The notes under the pieces: generated by a model
Databases searched by the model: none
What the model saw: only the letters and a program-made list of their open reading frames with translations
Told to the model about the DNA's origin: nothing
Shown: one piece after another, positions 22,651 to 36,200 of the stretch
Layout of the letters: every line of letters starts with the position of its first letter
Position numbering within the stretch: position 1 is the stretch's first letter
DNA from: Norana najaformis
Taxonomy: Eukaryota > Annelida > Clitellata > Crassiclitellata > Hormogastridae
DNA: 64,000 nucleotides
Direction: 5' to 3'
Assembly: GCA_964023275.1 (NCBI GenBank)
Contig: OZ029915.1
Location: forward strand, 17,275,775 to 17,339,774
Made by a program: the position numbers and the translations under genes

Positions 22651-23029
22651 TGAATGAACAGATGCGGGAATATATAGAGATGAGGAAATGAATGAAAGGA
22701 GGGATCATCTGTTTTGTTGGTACAGTATTTCGGCCATTTTTGGTGAAAATAATTACCCAAAGGGTTTGCGCTTTCGGCCGTCGTTGTCTCATACCCCTCC
22801 AGTTTTCATCCAAGTACTGGACCCCATTGGGTAGGAAAGTTGCCTACCCCGTTGACGACGGCAAAGCATCCGCTTAAAGACAACAACGTCTTGTCATCAT
22901 AAATGCATTTCCCCCCTCGTGCATTCTAAGAAGACAGAATTATGCACAGACATCCACCAAGTATAGCTGTCTAATCTGTAGTTGTACATGTAAATGACAC
23001 AGATACTTCACGTGGAGCCTTTTCAGAGT

Positions 23030-23330
23030 GTTCGATCGTACAGGTCTTGTATAACTAATCGAAACAGTCTAGGCTGAAAACATTTCTTTTCCAAAAATCT
23101 TATCCTGATTCTTCCTCTTCTCCTTATCTCTCTTCTCGCTTCAATTTCAAACACCATCCACCGTAGCCTCCGACCGTCTGACTGCCTGACTCCTGGATCT
23201 TGACCTGGAACCGAACCCTTTTGCCTATAGATTTTTTTTTGAATGAGCGCCTGTGAATAAGCTGGTTCCCTGGACTTAGCTTTCGTTGGGCGCTGTAGAA
23301 ATCTCGAGATTACGATTACGATAGGCTAAT
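23030..23330 (+). mobile_element. LINE 3' end and untranslated tail
   Basis: A decayed LKTFLFQKSY-like C-terminal motif near 23075-23100 is followed by a tail (gatcttgacctggaacc, gcctatagattt, gagcgcctgtgaataagctg, gggcgctgtagaaatctcga) ending in gattacgattacgat. The same tail occurs at 44510-44665. Confidence 0.7.
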
Positions 23331-23594
23331 GGCTGATGTTACTTGGAATGACAGTCGATGCATTCACTGCTACGAGTTCGAATTAGTCGGACGATGCATC
23401 GCTGTTGCAACCAGCTCTCTTATATATGGGTTGCGACAGCGACTGAAAGACAGATGTCGGTGCCGCCTAATCCAGGAAAATGGCGCAATATAAATTGTCT
23501 CATTCATCTCTTCATGCAAGCTCTGCATGACTCGACCTTGTCTTGTTTTCCAACACAATAAGACCGTAATTTCAGCAGCCAACAATCATTATCG

Positions 23595-23660
23595 TCTCTC
23601 TCTCTCTCTCTCTCTCTGTGTCTCTGGCTCTGTCTCTCTCTGTCTCTCTCTCTCTCTCTG
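23595..23660. repeat. TC microsatellite
   Basis: tctctctctc with gtgtctctgg interruptions. Nearby are (TCGG)n at 23873-23894 and a GGT-rich tract at 23985-24030. Confidence 0.9.
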
Positions 23661-23894
23661 TGTCTGCATATTCTAGGCAAAGACACATTATATATGCATA
23701 TAAGTTCTATATATTCTAAGTATATAAGAGAATGAAGAGTGGGTAGACGATTCAGTCATGGTGTTCCAATTACAACCACTGACCTGTCACACCCGTTGAC
23801 CTCTGCACTGACGCGTCCAGAGCTTTTTCTTGCGAGTGTGACAAGTGATTCCCGCATGCGGGGCACTGTTACTCGGTCGGTCGGTCGGTCGGTC

Positions 23895-26010
23895 GACGGT
23901 TAATGGTTTTTTGGTCTATCGCATCAGCGTCTATATGCCTACGTATATATGTATAGAATGTGTACGAACTAATTAATGCATGAGATGGATGGTGATGGTG
24001 GTGGTGGTGTTGGTGATGGTGGTGGATGAGAGTGTATATTAGTGTTGCTGTCGGCGTGGTTGGGTTGTTGTGAGTCGAAGGGTGTAGCGCCCAGCGTCGC
24101 CTGCAGACGACGCTGGAGAGATGATACGGCAACCTTGAATACGCAATCAGAAATTGAAAATTTCGCAGTGGAAAAGGAAACGATGCATCACCAAGAGAAG
24201 GGAAGAACAGTAGGAGGAGAGAGAGAGAGGAGGAGGTAGATGTATGCGCAGAGATAAATCATAGGAGACAGAGAGAAGGACGAACATAAAGACAGAGACA
24301 TATCTTGAACAACTTGGGAAATTGTAACAGAAAGATATGCGCTGATTGACACTGTTGAAATATGCATCGAAAAACAGACAACGTGAACCGTATACACCGT
24401 AAAGAAACAGGTAGAGCTATGAAGGCAGATGAAGAACACGAGATAAGCAAAGACTAACTGATAGACAAACAGCCATGCAAACAAAATGACACACCAACAA
24501 ACAGACAGGCAGACAGACAAACTGACAAACAGAACTAGTGATTAGATCAGAACGATGTTCTCGAATCGTTGAATCGTTGCTTAGTGCTATGGCCAATCTC
24601 GTCGACTTACATAATATGCAAAATACATGAATAGGTGTGTTTAATTATACGAGCCCTAATAAACTATACACCATTTGTAACTACGGATGCTGGCAAATGC
24701 ACATACGCAAGCAGTTAGTAGGCTCGAGCAAATGGAATACATGCAAGAAAAGACTGACGAATAAACTACAGAAACTCAGCATTTCTTATCGCTAGACATT
24801 TCACATGAAGAACAAAGGAGATTAAATTGACCAGAAAGTATGCACAGGTTCTTCTAGAAGTTTATTCAGTTCGGTTTCAGTTAAGAAGTGAATGTAATTT
24901 GCATAAATACCGGTAATCAACTACAGGTGGCTTTTAAGAGCACAGGACTGACCTGTCAGGGTCTGTCAGAGGGGGACCAGCAGGACCAGACCATTTGGCC
25001 TGGGCCTCACGTGATAAGGGGCCTCATCTTTACATACAGTTTTCCGACTACTTTAAAAGAAGAAAGAAATGTTCTTATTCGAACCGAACATTTTCTATCT
25101 ATGATTTAGTAACTAGCAGCAAATCTTTCGAATTTTTTAAATTTATTTTATTATTAATTGTTAACATTTATTTGTCCTATATTTTTATTATAATTCGCTG
25201 GAACTGCGATTTAGTAAATTAGTAGGTTTATGAAGTGTTTGCTTCGAAATTGAGGCCTCGTATTTGCAGTGGCCCGGGCCTCTCTGAATCTCAAAAAGGT
25301 TCTGGTACCTGTATTTGATATGTAATATCATATATGCATTCATCAGATAAGCCATGTATACTTGTTTTAATTACATTAATATCCGTATGCTTGCCAAACT
25401 ATACTGAGATGAATCCCTGATATAAAGATCAGACAGAAGATTGAAGCAGTGCATTTATCAGTAAATTATATTAGCGAATGATGAGGACATGCCAATCGGA
25501 ATATTGATACATGCAAAATCAGTTCGAAGACAAAAAATAACGTGGTTCAAATGCATGTTTTATGGACATATAATGCTGGGTGCGGGGATTTCAGAAAGAG
25601 AGAAAGACTGGTTCCGTTCAACTCCAGAGTTGAAACTTGATAGACCTACTGCACAACAATGTGTAGGCCTATAGTAGGCTTATCGAATCTGAAGTTTTTA
25701 ATCGGCACAGTCTTTGGCTCATTGTAACATAGGTTCTCAGAGTCTTTTATTATAATTGTACATAGAAACTAACAACAGGCTCCCCACGCCACAGCCAGAA
25801 TGATGTTAGATGAATGTTCCACGCTGCATTCAACCCATGGGAACCAATCCCCTGTTGCTTTTGAAACTATGGCCCCGTAAAATTCCGAGAAAATCCGACT
25901 TATCTAAGAACTGGACATTTTGCTCACAGCTGTCTCAACAGATAAACTTGTGAGATTCTCTTTATGGAAAAGAAAGTGAACTGCATGCATTTTCTAGTCC
26001 ATGGGACCAC
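23895..26010. other. Gene-free stretch
   Basis: Holds the GGT-rich tract and GA-rich and GACA-rich patches at 24205-24530. At 24965-25290 are cctgggcctcacgtgat and ggcccgggcctctctgaatc, which look like the ends of a non-autonomous DNA element, but I could not define termini. Confidence 0.35.
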
Positions 26011-26011
26011 G

Positions 26012-26085
26012 GTAGCCGATTGGTTAGAGCGGTCGGCTTGTAATACGGAGAGTAAAAATTCGAAATTCCACTGAGACAGTTACTG
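26012..26085 (+). repeat. tRNA-like sequence (SINE head or tRNA pseudogene)
   Basis: ggtagccgattggttagagc fits an A-box region, and an attcgaaattcca B-box-like segment follows at the right distance. The acceptor and T stems do not pair, so it is not a functional tRNA. Confidence 0.5.
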
Positions 26086-26867
26086 TGTAATAACTGTGAA
26101 TGAATGAATGAATGAATGAATTCGCCACATGAATGAATTCATTTTCTACGAATTCTACAAGAGACAGCTCACCCTGTTAACAACAACTGGTCAATGGTCA
26201 GCCGTACCTTACGGATACGACGCTGTTTGCGAATTTCGAATGCATGATGCTTAGTTGGTGGCATAGGATCTTTCGTTTGCAGACATCGACCATCGATCAG
26301 CCGGGTTAGACGATGAGGTGCCTCGCTCGACAACAATTACCCATTTGACACGGCTCGGTCGGCCTACAGGAAATCGAAGTCCTGACACAATGGGGTTGAA
26401 AGGCCGACGCAAGAACAATCGCTTACGTGATCGCAAGCCGCCTTGCCTTTGTATCTAACCAATGTCACTGAAACGTGTTTCAGTATACTGTCGATGGTGG
26501 GCACCGTTTCACATGTGCTTCAGTTCGACTCAACCGACCATATACAACGGAAGGATCCAGCGAAGCAGCAGAGCGCAACAGCACTGACATCACTTCCTGT
26601 GTCCCGCCACTAGACGCTTCCTGCAAGGTCATCAGGTGATGTTCATCATGTCTTCGAATGTCATTATAAGGAAGGTTGCTACAGTTGTTGCCAGTAATCC
26701 ATCACAGTGTACGCATTAAAGACAGGATTATCCTCATAATCGTCAAGACCTATAATGATAATCATTGTCACTGTCATCGTTTTTGCCGTCGTCGTGTCAT
26801 TATCATCATCGTTGCCAATCATGATTATCATCACCATCAATGTTGTCAGTTCGTAATAATAATAAGC

Positions 26868-26930
26868 TAGTAGTAGTAGTAGTGGTAGACCTGGTAGTAG
26901 TAACCTGGTAGTAGTAGTAGTAGTAGTAAT
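26868..26930. repeat. TAG trinucleotide repeat
   Basis: tagtagtag interrupted by tggtagacctggtag. Preceded by an ATC/ATT-rich stretch (26750-26850). Confidence 0.85.
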
Positions 26931-26952
26931 TGTTGATGATTATTCCGAAATG

Positions 26953-27012
26953 TCAGTGATCGGGATTCGAACCGTAGATTTGCCCAATTCGTAGCGTAGC
27001 GCTAACTCGAGT
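26953..27012 (-). repeat. tRNA-like sequence, reverse orientation
   Basis: The reverse complement reads actcgagttagcgctacgc and then acggttcgaatcccgatcac, matching A- and B-box arrangements. The ends do not form an acceptor stem, so it is a SINE head or tRNA pseudogene. Confidence 0.5.
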
Positions 27013-27164
27013 AAAGACACAGTCTTTGATTTTCTAAATTATTATCAAAACGAACAGTTCAATCACAACAGTACATGAATCGTCACAGTTTCTAAAAGCG
27101 CGAATCTATCAATGACCTTTTTAACTCGAAATTTCAACTTAGCACACGCAAGACCAATCCTACA

Positions 27165-27427
27165 TGGCCTAGTTAGCTACATTGGTTAAAGCGTACGTCA
27201 AGGCGCCTCTGTGCGTGAGGATGCCGGTTCGCATACCGATGGTGGTCATAGTTCAGTGATTTAAATCTCGGGCTAGCACGGTCAGTACATGGGCACCTTA
27301 AATGGCGTTGCACCCTTTCAAACGGGCAGTGGTGGTAAAGGATCTTGCCCGATCAATTCATTGAAAATTGATCAAGGTCGAGGCCATACAGTCGCTATAG
27401 AATACCGCGTACATCTACATTTACGCA
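27165..27427 (+). repeat. SINE family S1, best copy
   Basis: A-box tagctacattgg (27174) and B-box ggttcgcatacc (27226) mark a tRNA-derived, RNA polymerase III-type head. The body has ctagcacggtcagtacatgg, ttaaatggcgttgcaccc, caaacgggcagtggtggtaa and gatcttgcccgatcaattca. The tail contains ggccatacagtcgctataga and ends near acatctacatttacg. Related copies are at 15855, 18896 and 22057, with reversed tails at 1919 and 21735. Confidence 0.85.
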
Positions 27428-27799
27428 TGTTTGTGCTCTCTTTACAATGCATTTGTGTTCGCTTACGCAGGCTCTTCCCTCCAAGACAACAGACCAGTAT
27501 AAACTGGTTTAGACCGGCCTCTCACTACTGCGCGATTGTTGGTTTTTCCAAAAACCTGCGGACTCATCGCAACATAGGCTGCGCGTGAGCCCACGTTATA
27601 AAACATGCCTGAGCAATATATACTGCTGATGTCATCCTGCTTGCTCGCAGGGTCTGCCAATCATACAACGCAAACTACGCGTCTGACGCACGGTAATCGT
27701 AAGCACGTTATCGGCGCGTGAGAAAACAAATCAATAAACCCAATGACTCATTTTAATTTCCTATGCAAATGTGCAGTCAAAACTTGCTGACTAAGCATC

Positions 27800-27905
27800 A
27801 CAATATTACTTTCACAGCAGCAGCACCAACAACAACAACAATAATAATAATAAAGATAGCAAATAATAATAGTACAATATAAATAATATAAATATGTAAT
27901 GTAAT
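27800..27905. repeat. CAA/AAT-rich trinucleotide stretch
   Basis: caacaacaacaataataata followed by AT-rich sequence. The cysteine/tyrosine-rich minus frame over it is an artefact. Confidence 0.8.
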
Positions 27906-28091
27906 TATATAGCCTATATATTTGTTGTGTAATGAAAATTGCTGTAGTGCAAGTAGTATTTCCACTATCAACGAAGCAAGGTGGTCCAAAGATCTGTTTT
28001 CGTGATCCATAGGGCATAGACGTATTTTGGATCTAAGAAGGCACTCATGTCGAAGATAATGGCCTCAGAAGTTACACAGAGATCGATTTCA

Positions 28092-28165
28092 CATGGCGGA
28101 AATGGTATTCGAACCCGAGATGCAGATGTGAATCGCTGACGCGTTAGCCGCTAGGCCACCGTGCC
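28092..28165 (-). repeat. tRNA-like sequence (SINE head or tRNA pseudogene)
   Basis: The reverse complement has ggtggcctagcggctaacgc (A-box) and tctcgggttcgaataccat (B-box) about 30 bases apart. The first bases (ggcacgg) do not pair with the end (ttccgcc), so a working tRNA is unlikely. Confidence 0.55.
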
Positions 28166-30939
28166 ATCAGCTGGTGTTAACGTCTCAAAAGAAAGCTTAA
28201 ATTCATTGCTTAGGGCCTACCACTCAAACACAGGGTTCGTTCTTCCAGCAAGCGCCTTCTAACATTACATCCTTGTGTCAAAGACCTGGCATAATGAATA
28301 GCTAAATATTCAGTAAATTTGATTTACCAGGAAAAAAGATCAGTCCGGTGAAAATTAATTTTTGCTCCTATAGCAGCAAAAAAGTGACTTTCCGAAACAC
28401 ACTTGTCGACCATGCATAAACTCCTTCAACAGTCTGGAAGTAATTGAACACATCCGGGAGATGGCGTCGTCGTAGACGCCTTAAATTTAAGGGATCCATT
28501 AATCCGAGTAATCCATCTCGCTTCTAGTTCCCTACGTATAAATTATATTTCTGCTGTTGTTTGAATTTGAACAGAACCGTCGAGAAAGAGTTTCATCAGT
28601 CGCATCTGCTGTTGTCCGAGTTAAAAGCACACCGAACATTGACGATGTCCTTTCATTTCCGGTTCATTACAGACTGCCTACAGTCACAGATGACGAGACG
28701 ACTAAGCCAAAGGAGAAGCGTAGATCGCAACACTGCATTCCAAAACAATCGAACGTACGTTTTTGCGTCAACCAACACAATGCATTCCTGAAAGTGGTCG
28801 CTGTCTTTTGAAGCGTAACAATTTATCTACCGACGACCGTTTCTATGGCAATTTCCAGTGTGCCGGTTGCTCTGATCGACGCACAGATTCGGAACAGTCA
28901 TCGCCGACGCAGCTGTTCTACGATTCGAACTACAACCACCTGCCATAGGTAGATGCAAAACCACTAAACGACAACTGTTTTGTCTCGCGGCTGCGACAAT
29001 ATGCCATCCAATCGCGCTTTCCTTGACGATCTTCCTAAAACGTGGTCCGGTTGTTCTCATTAGGAAGTCTTTCAGTCTTCAGCAGCAACAGTCAAGAAAC
29101 ATCGTTTACAGACTGCTCTGAGACACCAGTTCGCCTGGAATCTGAGGGGCACTGTGTCTGGACCCCTGCAGGCATCAACAATCTTACTACAATTCAGGCG
29201 AATCGTACATCTACTCAGCGACATGATTCAAGGCCGCCGCCGTCGCCGTCGCCGCAGCTGTCGATAACACGACATCCATAGATAGTCCAAGACTACTGGA
29301 GAACAATCACCCCCTAGTCAGACACAGTTTCCATGACTACTACACAATAGCATCGCAGCAACAGATGCAGGTTGTCTGCAGCAAGAAGGGGAACAAGAAA
29401 ACTACGTCACGCGACCACGACATCAGTCTTCTTCTGCGAAGTTCGGAAGTAGTTTTCTTAATTTACTTCTAGAAGACTACTCTGTTCTTAACTCTTAAGC
29501 TGTGAACTCCTGTGAATTTCTTAGCTGCAACAGTTAAAATTCGGTCAGCTAGCCGCCTATCACTCGAGCGTATAATAAATTATTGAACTAGGTTAGTACA
29601 TGGGTTGGTGACTTCTGTTGAATTCCAGAGCGCTCACTCAGTCCTCCGTCCTTTATAGGTCAATAAATAAAGTAACAACGCGAGTTTGAAGGTCATAAGT
29701 TTCTTGTTATTGGACTGTTGTCGAAAACTGCTTAGGAATTTTTTGAACAAGTGTGTTTTCTTTACCTTTTTCTTCTTTGCGGCTTTACAATCTGTCTGAA
29801 ATGGACCAATTGACATGAAGAACTCTTGCGTATGAAACATCTTTCCATTCCCGCTGACAACAATTTATTGGGTGGGTGAGTGTGAGTGAGGGAGTGAGAG
29901 GGTGGGTGCGTGAGTAAGTGAATGAATGAATGAGTCAGTCAGTGAGTCGGTCATTCAGTCAGTCGATCAGCTACCTATGTTGATCTCATTCTGCAGGAGA
30001 AAGGAATACCTTTTTCAAGTAGCTTATATGAACTCGTGTCAGTTGTAAATTGTGGCTAATCTTCTGCGGCAGCTGATCTGTTTCACTGAGGCCTTTATGA
30101 TTGGATTAAGCAGCGCCTTGCAGCTGACAAATCAACTCTGTCAACAGTCGGACTTTAAAGATTACTTGGATGTTCGTATACAATGAGAAATAAATAAATT
30201 ATAAGACACGCCATGCGCCTATGAAACCTGTGGAATGCGAGAACATTGTTCATTGCATAAACTATGCATAGTTTAGGTTCCCTTATTGGTTTATACATAC
30301 ATGAAACATGTGGTACTACAGAACCGTCGAAGACAGGCCGTACAAAAGTGAAGCAGCATGAGCGCCAGTTAGCTTCAACCTCAAATTGTACACGTCATAT
30401 ATGCATGAAAATATGAACACTGAAGTGTTACTTTAGTAATTTTGTAACCAGTTTGCTCACCAGCTTAGCAGTACTTCAGTTTTCTGTTGATATTATTATG
30501 TAGCCTACATATCGATAGCCAAAGAGGAATCTTATAACTGCTGATGACCTACGTCTTACCTTAACGCAATGAAAAGAAACAAGTAGTTGGAAGAGAAATA
30601 TTTAACGGCAATTATCTGCAAATTTATTTCTAAAAATATATAATTGTTTGAAAAAGTTTACGAAAGTTGGCTCCAGTTCAGACTTTGCAAATGTTAACTA
30701 AAAATGCAATACAGTGTAAATATTGTGCCGTTTTAAATCGTATTATAGATCTAATTATGATCTTTTGGATCTCCTTACAGACTGGCGCTAACATTTAGAT
30801 CTGTTTCACCTGTTTTCTGGATCTTTTCGTAGAGAGTTTCAACTGGAAATTTGACGATAGTTCAGTTTTTGATTCGTCGAGCAACTGGTAAGCAACAAGA
30901 AGCGAGAAGTTTTCATTTGCATATCGCAGCGCATGTACC

Positions 30940-30942
<3 letters not shown>
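28166..30942. other. Gene-free stretch
   Basis: Short frames on both strands between 28557 and 29281 lack recognisable domains. 29870-29975 is a GTGA/GTCA-type imperfect repeat. No LINE or SINE is recognised. Confidence 0.4.

Positions 30943-31011
<69 letters not shown>
30943..31011. repeat. TA dinucleotide microsatellite, about 34 units
   Basis: Uninterrupted (TA)n. Confidence 0.98.
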
Positions 31012-31013
<2 letters not shown>

Positions 31014-31384
31014 TAAGGAGAACGGAATGTGTCAAATCGATTGCTGCTGAGCTACCTGTTCAATAGCCATCGATTTAGCTTCGGATAATATTCGGGTGTA
31101 CATTTAATCTTATACTTTTAATCTTTTGATCTCATTTGGATTGCAGGTTTTTAATAATTCCGCAACAATAGGGCCTATATAGTCGTGTACTTCACCAGTA
31201 TAATTGCCTACTGTTCCGCCAAGATTTTATACCATATTTGATGAATTCTGTAATTAAAAGCAACAACTCTTTATATCTTTGCGTTTAGATAGCGTGTTTT
31301 ACATGTAAGGATGCATATGTCTAGACAGCGCAATAGAAGCGTCTTTTAAATACCTCACTAAAGCGCTCACCTAAATTATGTGAA

Positions 31385-31560
31385 ACCCATTAAAAAACAA
31401 AAAGTTCATCGGTAAGCAGATAACTAAAAAGTCACCACTGGCGGTTCCCGCATACACGCAGAGCCGAACTGAAGGATTCGCATTCAGAGTTTTGAATGTT
31501 CATCATATTCAGAGTTCATGTAGCGCATTTGCATCGAGGATGAAAAACAACAGCCGATTA
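31385..31560 (+). repeat. Dispersed repeat family R2, diverged copy
   Basis: Colinear with 4141-4310: catcggtaagcagataact, ggttcccgcatacacgcaga, cattcagagttttgaatg, catattcagagttcatgtag and gcatcgaggatgaaaaaca align with the copy 1 blocks. It lacks the first part of the unit. Confidence 0.65.
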
Positions 31561-32305
31561 AATCCGCAGGGCACGGTTACATCATCGTCCAACAACCATG
31601 CTTTATAATGCTTTATATTCTTGCGAAAAAATAATAAGGGTCATTGTGCAATTAATTCGTTTCAGCATGTCGAAGGTCTTGCTGACGTTAGCATTGATTT
31701 ATGCCAGCGTACAATTTAAATATACGCTTCTGATTGGTCGACGTTCGCGCGCATTAATTGAAGTCAGAGGTGACCGTTGACTTGGCGGGAAAATCCTATA
31801 TAAAACGATCGCAAATGCATTGTTGGGAGATCGCAAAAATGATCATGTATCGATACCCTTTGGTGTACTCAGTTAATAGTTTGAGTTACAAATGTCTTTC
31901 ATAAATTCATGCGTATAACAGCATTATGTGGGTGATTTAAATACTGTTGCCACTGAAATGTTCATATAATTGGTAACACGTAATCAAAGTTCTGTCTTTT
32001 CTCGTATTGATGTGCTACAAATTGGAAGAGTCTGCTGTTGGAAGCCCGATACACGCATACTGCGGATCTACCAATAACAAGCATGCAGAATGCTCGATTG
32101 TCAGGAATGTTTGTATACAAGACACAAACCCCTAGCCAGGTATCCTCCAAAGTCAATCATCCTCGCTTACGTATATATGTGCGCTTGTAATGTTTCGAAT
32201 ATGGATGACAATGTTTGCTTACTTGGGCTTAGTAGTTAACCATCTCTCTTCTGCATATAACAATAGGCAAATGATGCGATTCTTTCAGCGTGTGTTAAAA
32301 AGTGT

Positions 32306-33194
32306 CTAACCGTGAATGAAAGGAATCACGACAAGCGAAACAAATACAGTAGTCAGCATTGTCAGAAGAAATATAAAGAACAACGTCTTATCCAACACCT
32401 CAGCCACGAAATACCACTGATGGCGAGGGTCGCAAGGTTGTGTTACCGTCTTGCAATCTTCGATGGCTGGCTCCTCGGGGTTGTTCAAGGGCTCAGTAGG
32501 GCCATATCTTCGACCTGCATCGCATGTCGTTTGGCAATTCGCGTGCAATCCTATTTCTTCTCCATTGGTACAATTCGAAAAGCGTGGGATTCGTTGACTG
32601 ATCGTGGAATTCAAGACCTCAGTTTGACTGTGCGTGGATCCGTCGCAGGTGATCAATTTGTCTGCTGGAGGCGGTTGACTGGAGTCCATCGTTTCCTCAC
32701 AGTAGCCGTAGTATCTGTGATGACTGATGAATGTTGTACACATCAGACGACCAAGAACATTTCTGCAGAAGTTCATGACTGGAACTGGAACATCGGGGCA
32801 AAACTTAAGGTCGCCCTTCTTCTTGACATTGATCACGACCGTTGCACACACGAGAGAAATTGCATTAAGCGTCATGACCAGTGTTAGAAATAAACCTAAA
32901 ATAATACAAACCAGAATAGCATAAATATAAAGCATACTTAGAATAGTACCAAAACGGAGTTCTATAATATGACAAGCTGAAATAAGGACAATATATTATG
33001 GTTACTAAACGCATCACAATACTATAGTTAACCACTGTAACAAACTCTCATTATTTATTTATTTTAAAACGAGTGTTAAAGATGACAAATTAGAAATAAC
33101 AAGCTATTTCTAGTATGGCATCGTTAGTCAGAAAAACCTATGTTCTGTGCCTGTGAGAATCAGAGGCCGTCGCAGCAGCGCAGCTCAATGTTAT

Positions 33195-33267
<73 letters not shown>

Positions 33268-36200
33268 GACAATTTATATAGCGCCGTAGCACAGCCGAGG
33301 CCGAAGAAAAGGGCGCTGTACAAGGGTTCAAAAATCAACTGCAGTCATAAGATATCCTAAAAAGATGTGTCTTGAGTCGTGACTTGAATGTGTCCAGCGA
33401 TGGGGCATTCGTCACATTCTCAGGAAGACTGTTCCACGCAGAGGGTCCGGCGACAGTGACCTGAAGACCTGAACGCCTGACACGACCGGCAGTAAAGCAG
33501 TTAAAATCTTTAACAGTATTTTTATCTGTATGCTATGCTATTAACGCTCATTTTTTAAACTGACTTTATTTAATTAATATTAATTCAGAAATATGACAAT
33601 GTCGCTTTATTATGTCATTTTATTATAAGCCTATATGTGCACATAAATCAGAGCTCTGAGTTAATTTAATTAGAAATTTATTAACTCACCAATAAGTGGT
33701 AGTGAGTTCGATTCGGGAATATTCTCGGCCACAGCCAGTTGAAGAACATAGAGCGACAGGAAGACCGTCAGACCAATTCCGACCTTATCGCCGTTGTCAC
33801 ATGGCAGCAGGAAACTGAAGAGGTTGAGAATGCAGAGCACAAGGGTCGGCGACAGAATCGTGTAGGCATAGTAGAGGGGCTTCCGCCTTAAGTGCAGAGA
33901 AACGGTCATCTAAAATTATACAAAGAGGGCGCTAATTAAATACGAGACTTCGATCGTAATTAGGCTGCAACGTGTCATTGAAGACCCACTTTCTACACTC
34001 TCATTGGGACTTTTTCCTGATAACTGTGGTGCAGTTAGCGATGAACATGGTGAACGTTTTCACGAGGACATCTCGGCGATGGAAAGCAGATGTCAAGGAA
34101 AATGAAGTTCTGCTATGTTAGGCGACTAATGCTGGACTGTGGTGGGAGATGCCCCAGATGCAGAGTACAAGCGCCAAGCAAAGAAAAAACGTACTGTCTA
34201 ATGTAATATGGGGAGGTATTTTTCAACCAAAATTATTATTTGGTATTTATCATTATCTAAAACTATTATACAAATAATTAGAAGTGTTATTTTTAAATTT
34301 AATTGTTTCACGAAATTTCTAGTAAAGTTCTGCTTTAAAATTTCCTTTTAATTATCGAATTTAGCATAATACATGTAATTAAATTGTAAGCCCATATTTT
34401 AGTACTGGAGCTAATTAATTTTTTAAAGTCATTTTTGTAATCACAGCATTTAAAAGTTAGGGAAAAAATTATCAAGGAAACAAATAACTTAAAAAATTTG
34501 TTGACCTGTGTTTTTAGTCTATGCTGCTCCAATTGTGTTGAATAAACTTTCAAAAGACGTCCTGCAGTTCACTAATCTTCTACCTGTCAGTTTTCGTGGA
34601 CTTTCCACCTCTTGCCCTTTCAACTAGAGCATCTAAATTCTCTAGGATGGAATTTGATTAGGATGGTAGTGCTGTAAGGAAGACGACAGGTAGGCCTAAG
34701 CAGGCTGATTAGTTGAGAGACTCTCCTGTTTCAGGACAGCTGTGTTGTTAGTGATTCTTGGCGGCCACAGGCAGCCAATGTAGCTTTGCCAGTACAGCAG
34801 TGACGTGATCAAACCTGTGGGTTCCTGTCACCAGCCGGGGCGACGAGTTGTACTTGCTATTGAAGTAAAACATTTGTATTGCGCCTCTGAGACCCTCTCA
34901 GGTGCACTCTGTATGTAGATATCAGGCAGATAGAAAAAGGCATCTTTAATGTTCGGGAAAATATTTTGCAATCAGCATTTTTACAGTAAGATGGTTCACC
35001 AGAGTAGAAGAACCCGACGCGTCTGTCGTATTTCCAGTCATATTAACTACGGTTTTGATGGATTCAGCCGTTGCCATTCAATACCATCTAGATCTGTACT
35101 TTCGTCACAATGGCAAGTGTATCAGATGGGTGGCTCCAGTGGCTTCAGTTGATTGGCCTCTTCTGAAGACCGACTGCCGCTTTAACGTAGAAGTGCACGA
35201 CTCCAAATAGCGCAACTTATGATGAGCCACTACTATTTTCATCTACAATCTTCAAAATGAATGTGCGACTACAGATAGGCCGATAGTTGCTGTTGTCATC
35301 ATGATCCATGTCAGGCTTCTTTAGAGGTGGTCCTATGTTGATGGCTTGCTTTTGACCATCTGAAGGTTATCCCCCGGCTAATGACGCCTTGCAAAGCAAC
35401 GCCGATATGGAAGCAGCTTATCGACAACTTCTCGATGGAGAAAACTTGGAATGCGGTCTACCGTCTAGCATGTACCTCTTTGATAACGAGGAATGTATAA
35501 AGAGGGATTAGTAATTGAACTATTACGCTACGACTCAGTGACTAAACTATATGACTAAAAGCAGTTGTTGAATTCTGTTGTGTAACGGAGTTTCTTTTGA
35601 TCAGGCGCTATGCACATTTGCGATTACAGCATCAATTTAAATAGTGCCGGATAACGTGCATGATAAAACAAGCTACATACTTGAGGACTCCTTCGAGATT
35701 GACTCGTTCTTTCAACATTCGCTTCCAGCAGATCGAGTTCTGTGTTCGGAGCATAGAAAGAAAGGTCAATAGCGGAACTCTTCAGAGACAGGTTGACCTG
35801 ATTTTCGTCGTAGATCCAGGAACCAATGAGGATATAGCAGGCCTGCCTATCGAACGGAAAGTAGGTCACATCGACTGCGCATGTGCTCTGGATGATCAGA
35901 GGAACAACCCATCGAACCAACCCACTGCTTTGAACAACGACTCGGCTTTCATTGAGGCTGATGTATCCCTCATCTCCACTGTTAGCACTGTATGTAACGC
36001 ACGAAACCATGCAGACAAATGAGTAATTAAGGGATTTATTAGAAATATCAGAAGGATAAAGAATAGAAGGAGGCGGTGACGGGAAGAATGTGGATGAATA
36101 ATGATGATGACGATGACCATGACAATAATGACTATGAAGAAGAAGAAGACGTCGAAAGGAGCGATGGAAGATATATGAGTTAACAGAGAAGAGAGTTAAT

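Noticed and set aside
22358-22813. 151-codon His/Pro/Ser/Ile frame
   Set aside because: Direct translation of the GGAT minisatellite.
26012-26085. Functional tRNA gene on plus
   Set aside because: T-arm and acceptor stem are broken.
28092-28165. Functional tRNA gene on minus
   Set aside because: A and B boxes are present but the acceptor stem does not pair. Listed as tRNA-like only.
28557-29281. Cluster of short frames as a multi-exon gene
   Set aside because: No conserved motifs and no frame consistent across plausible GT/AG junctions.
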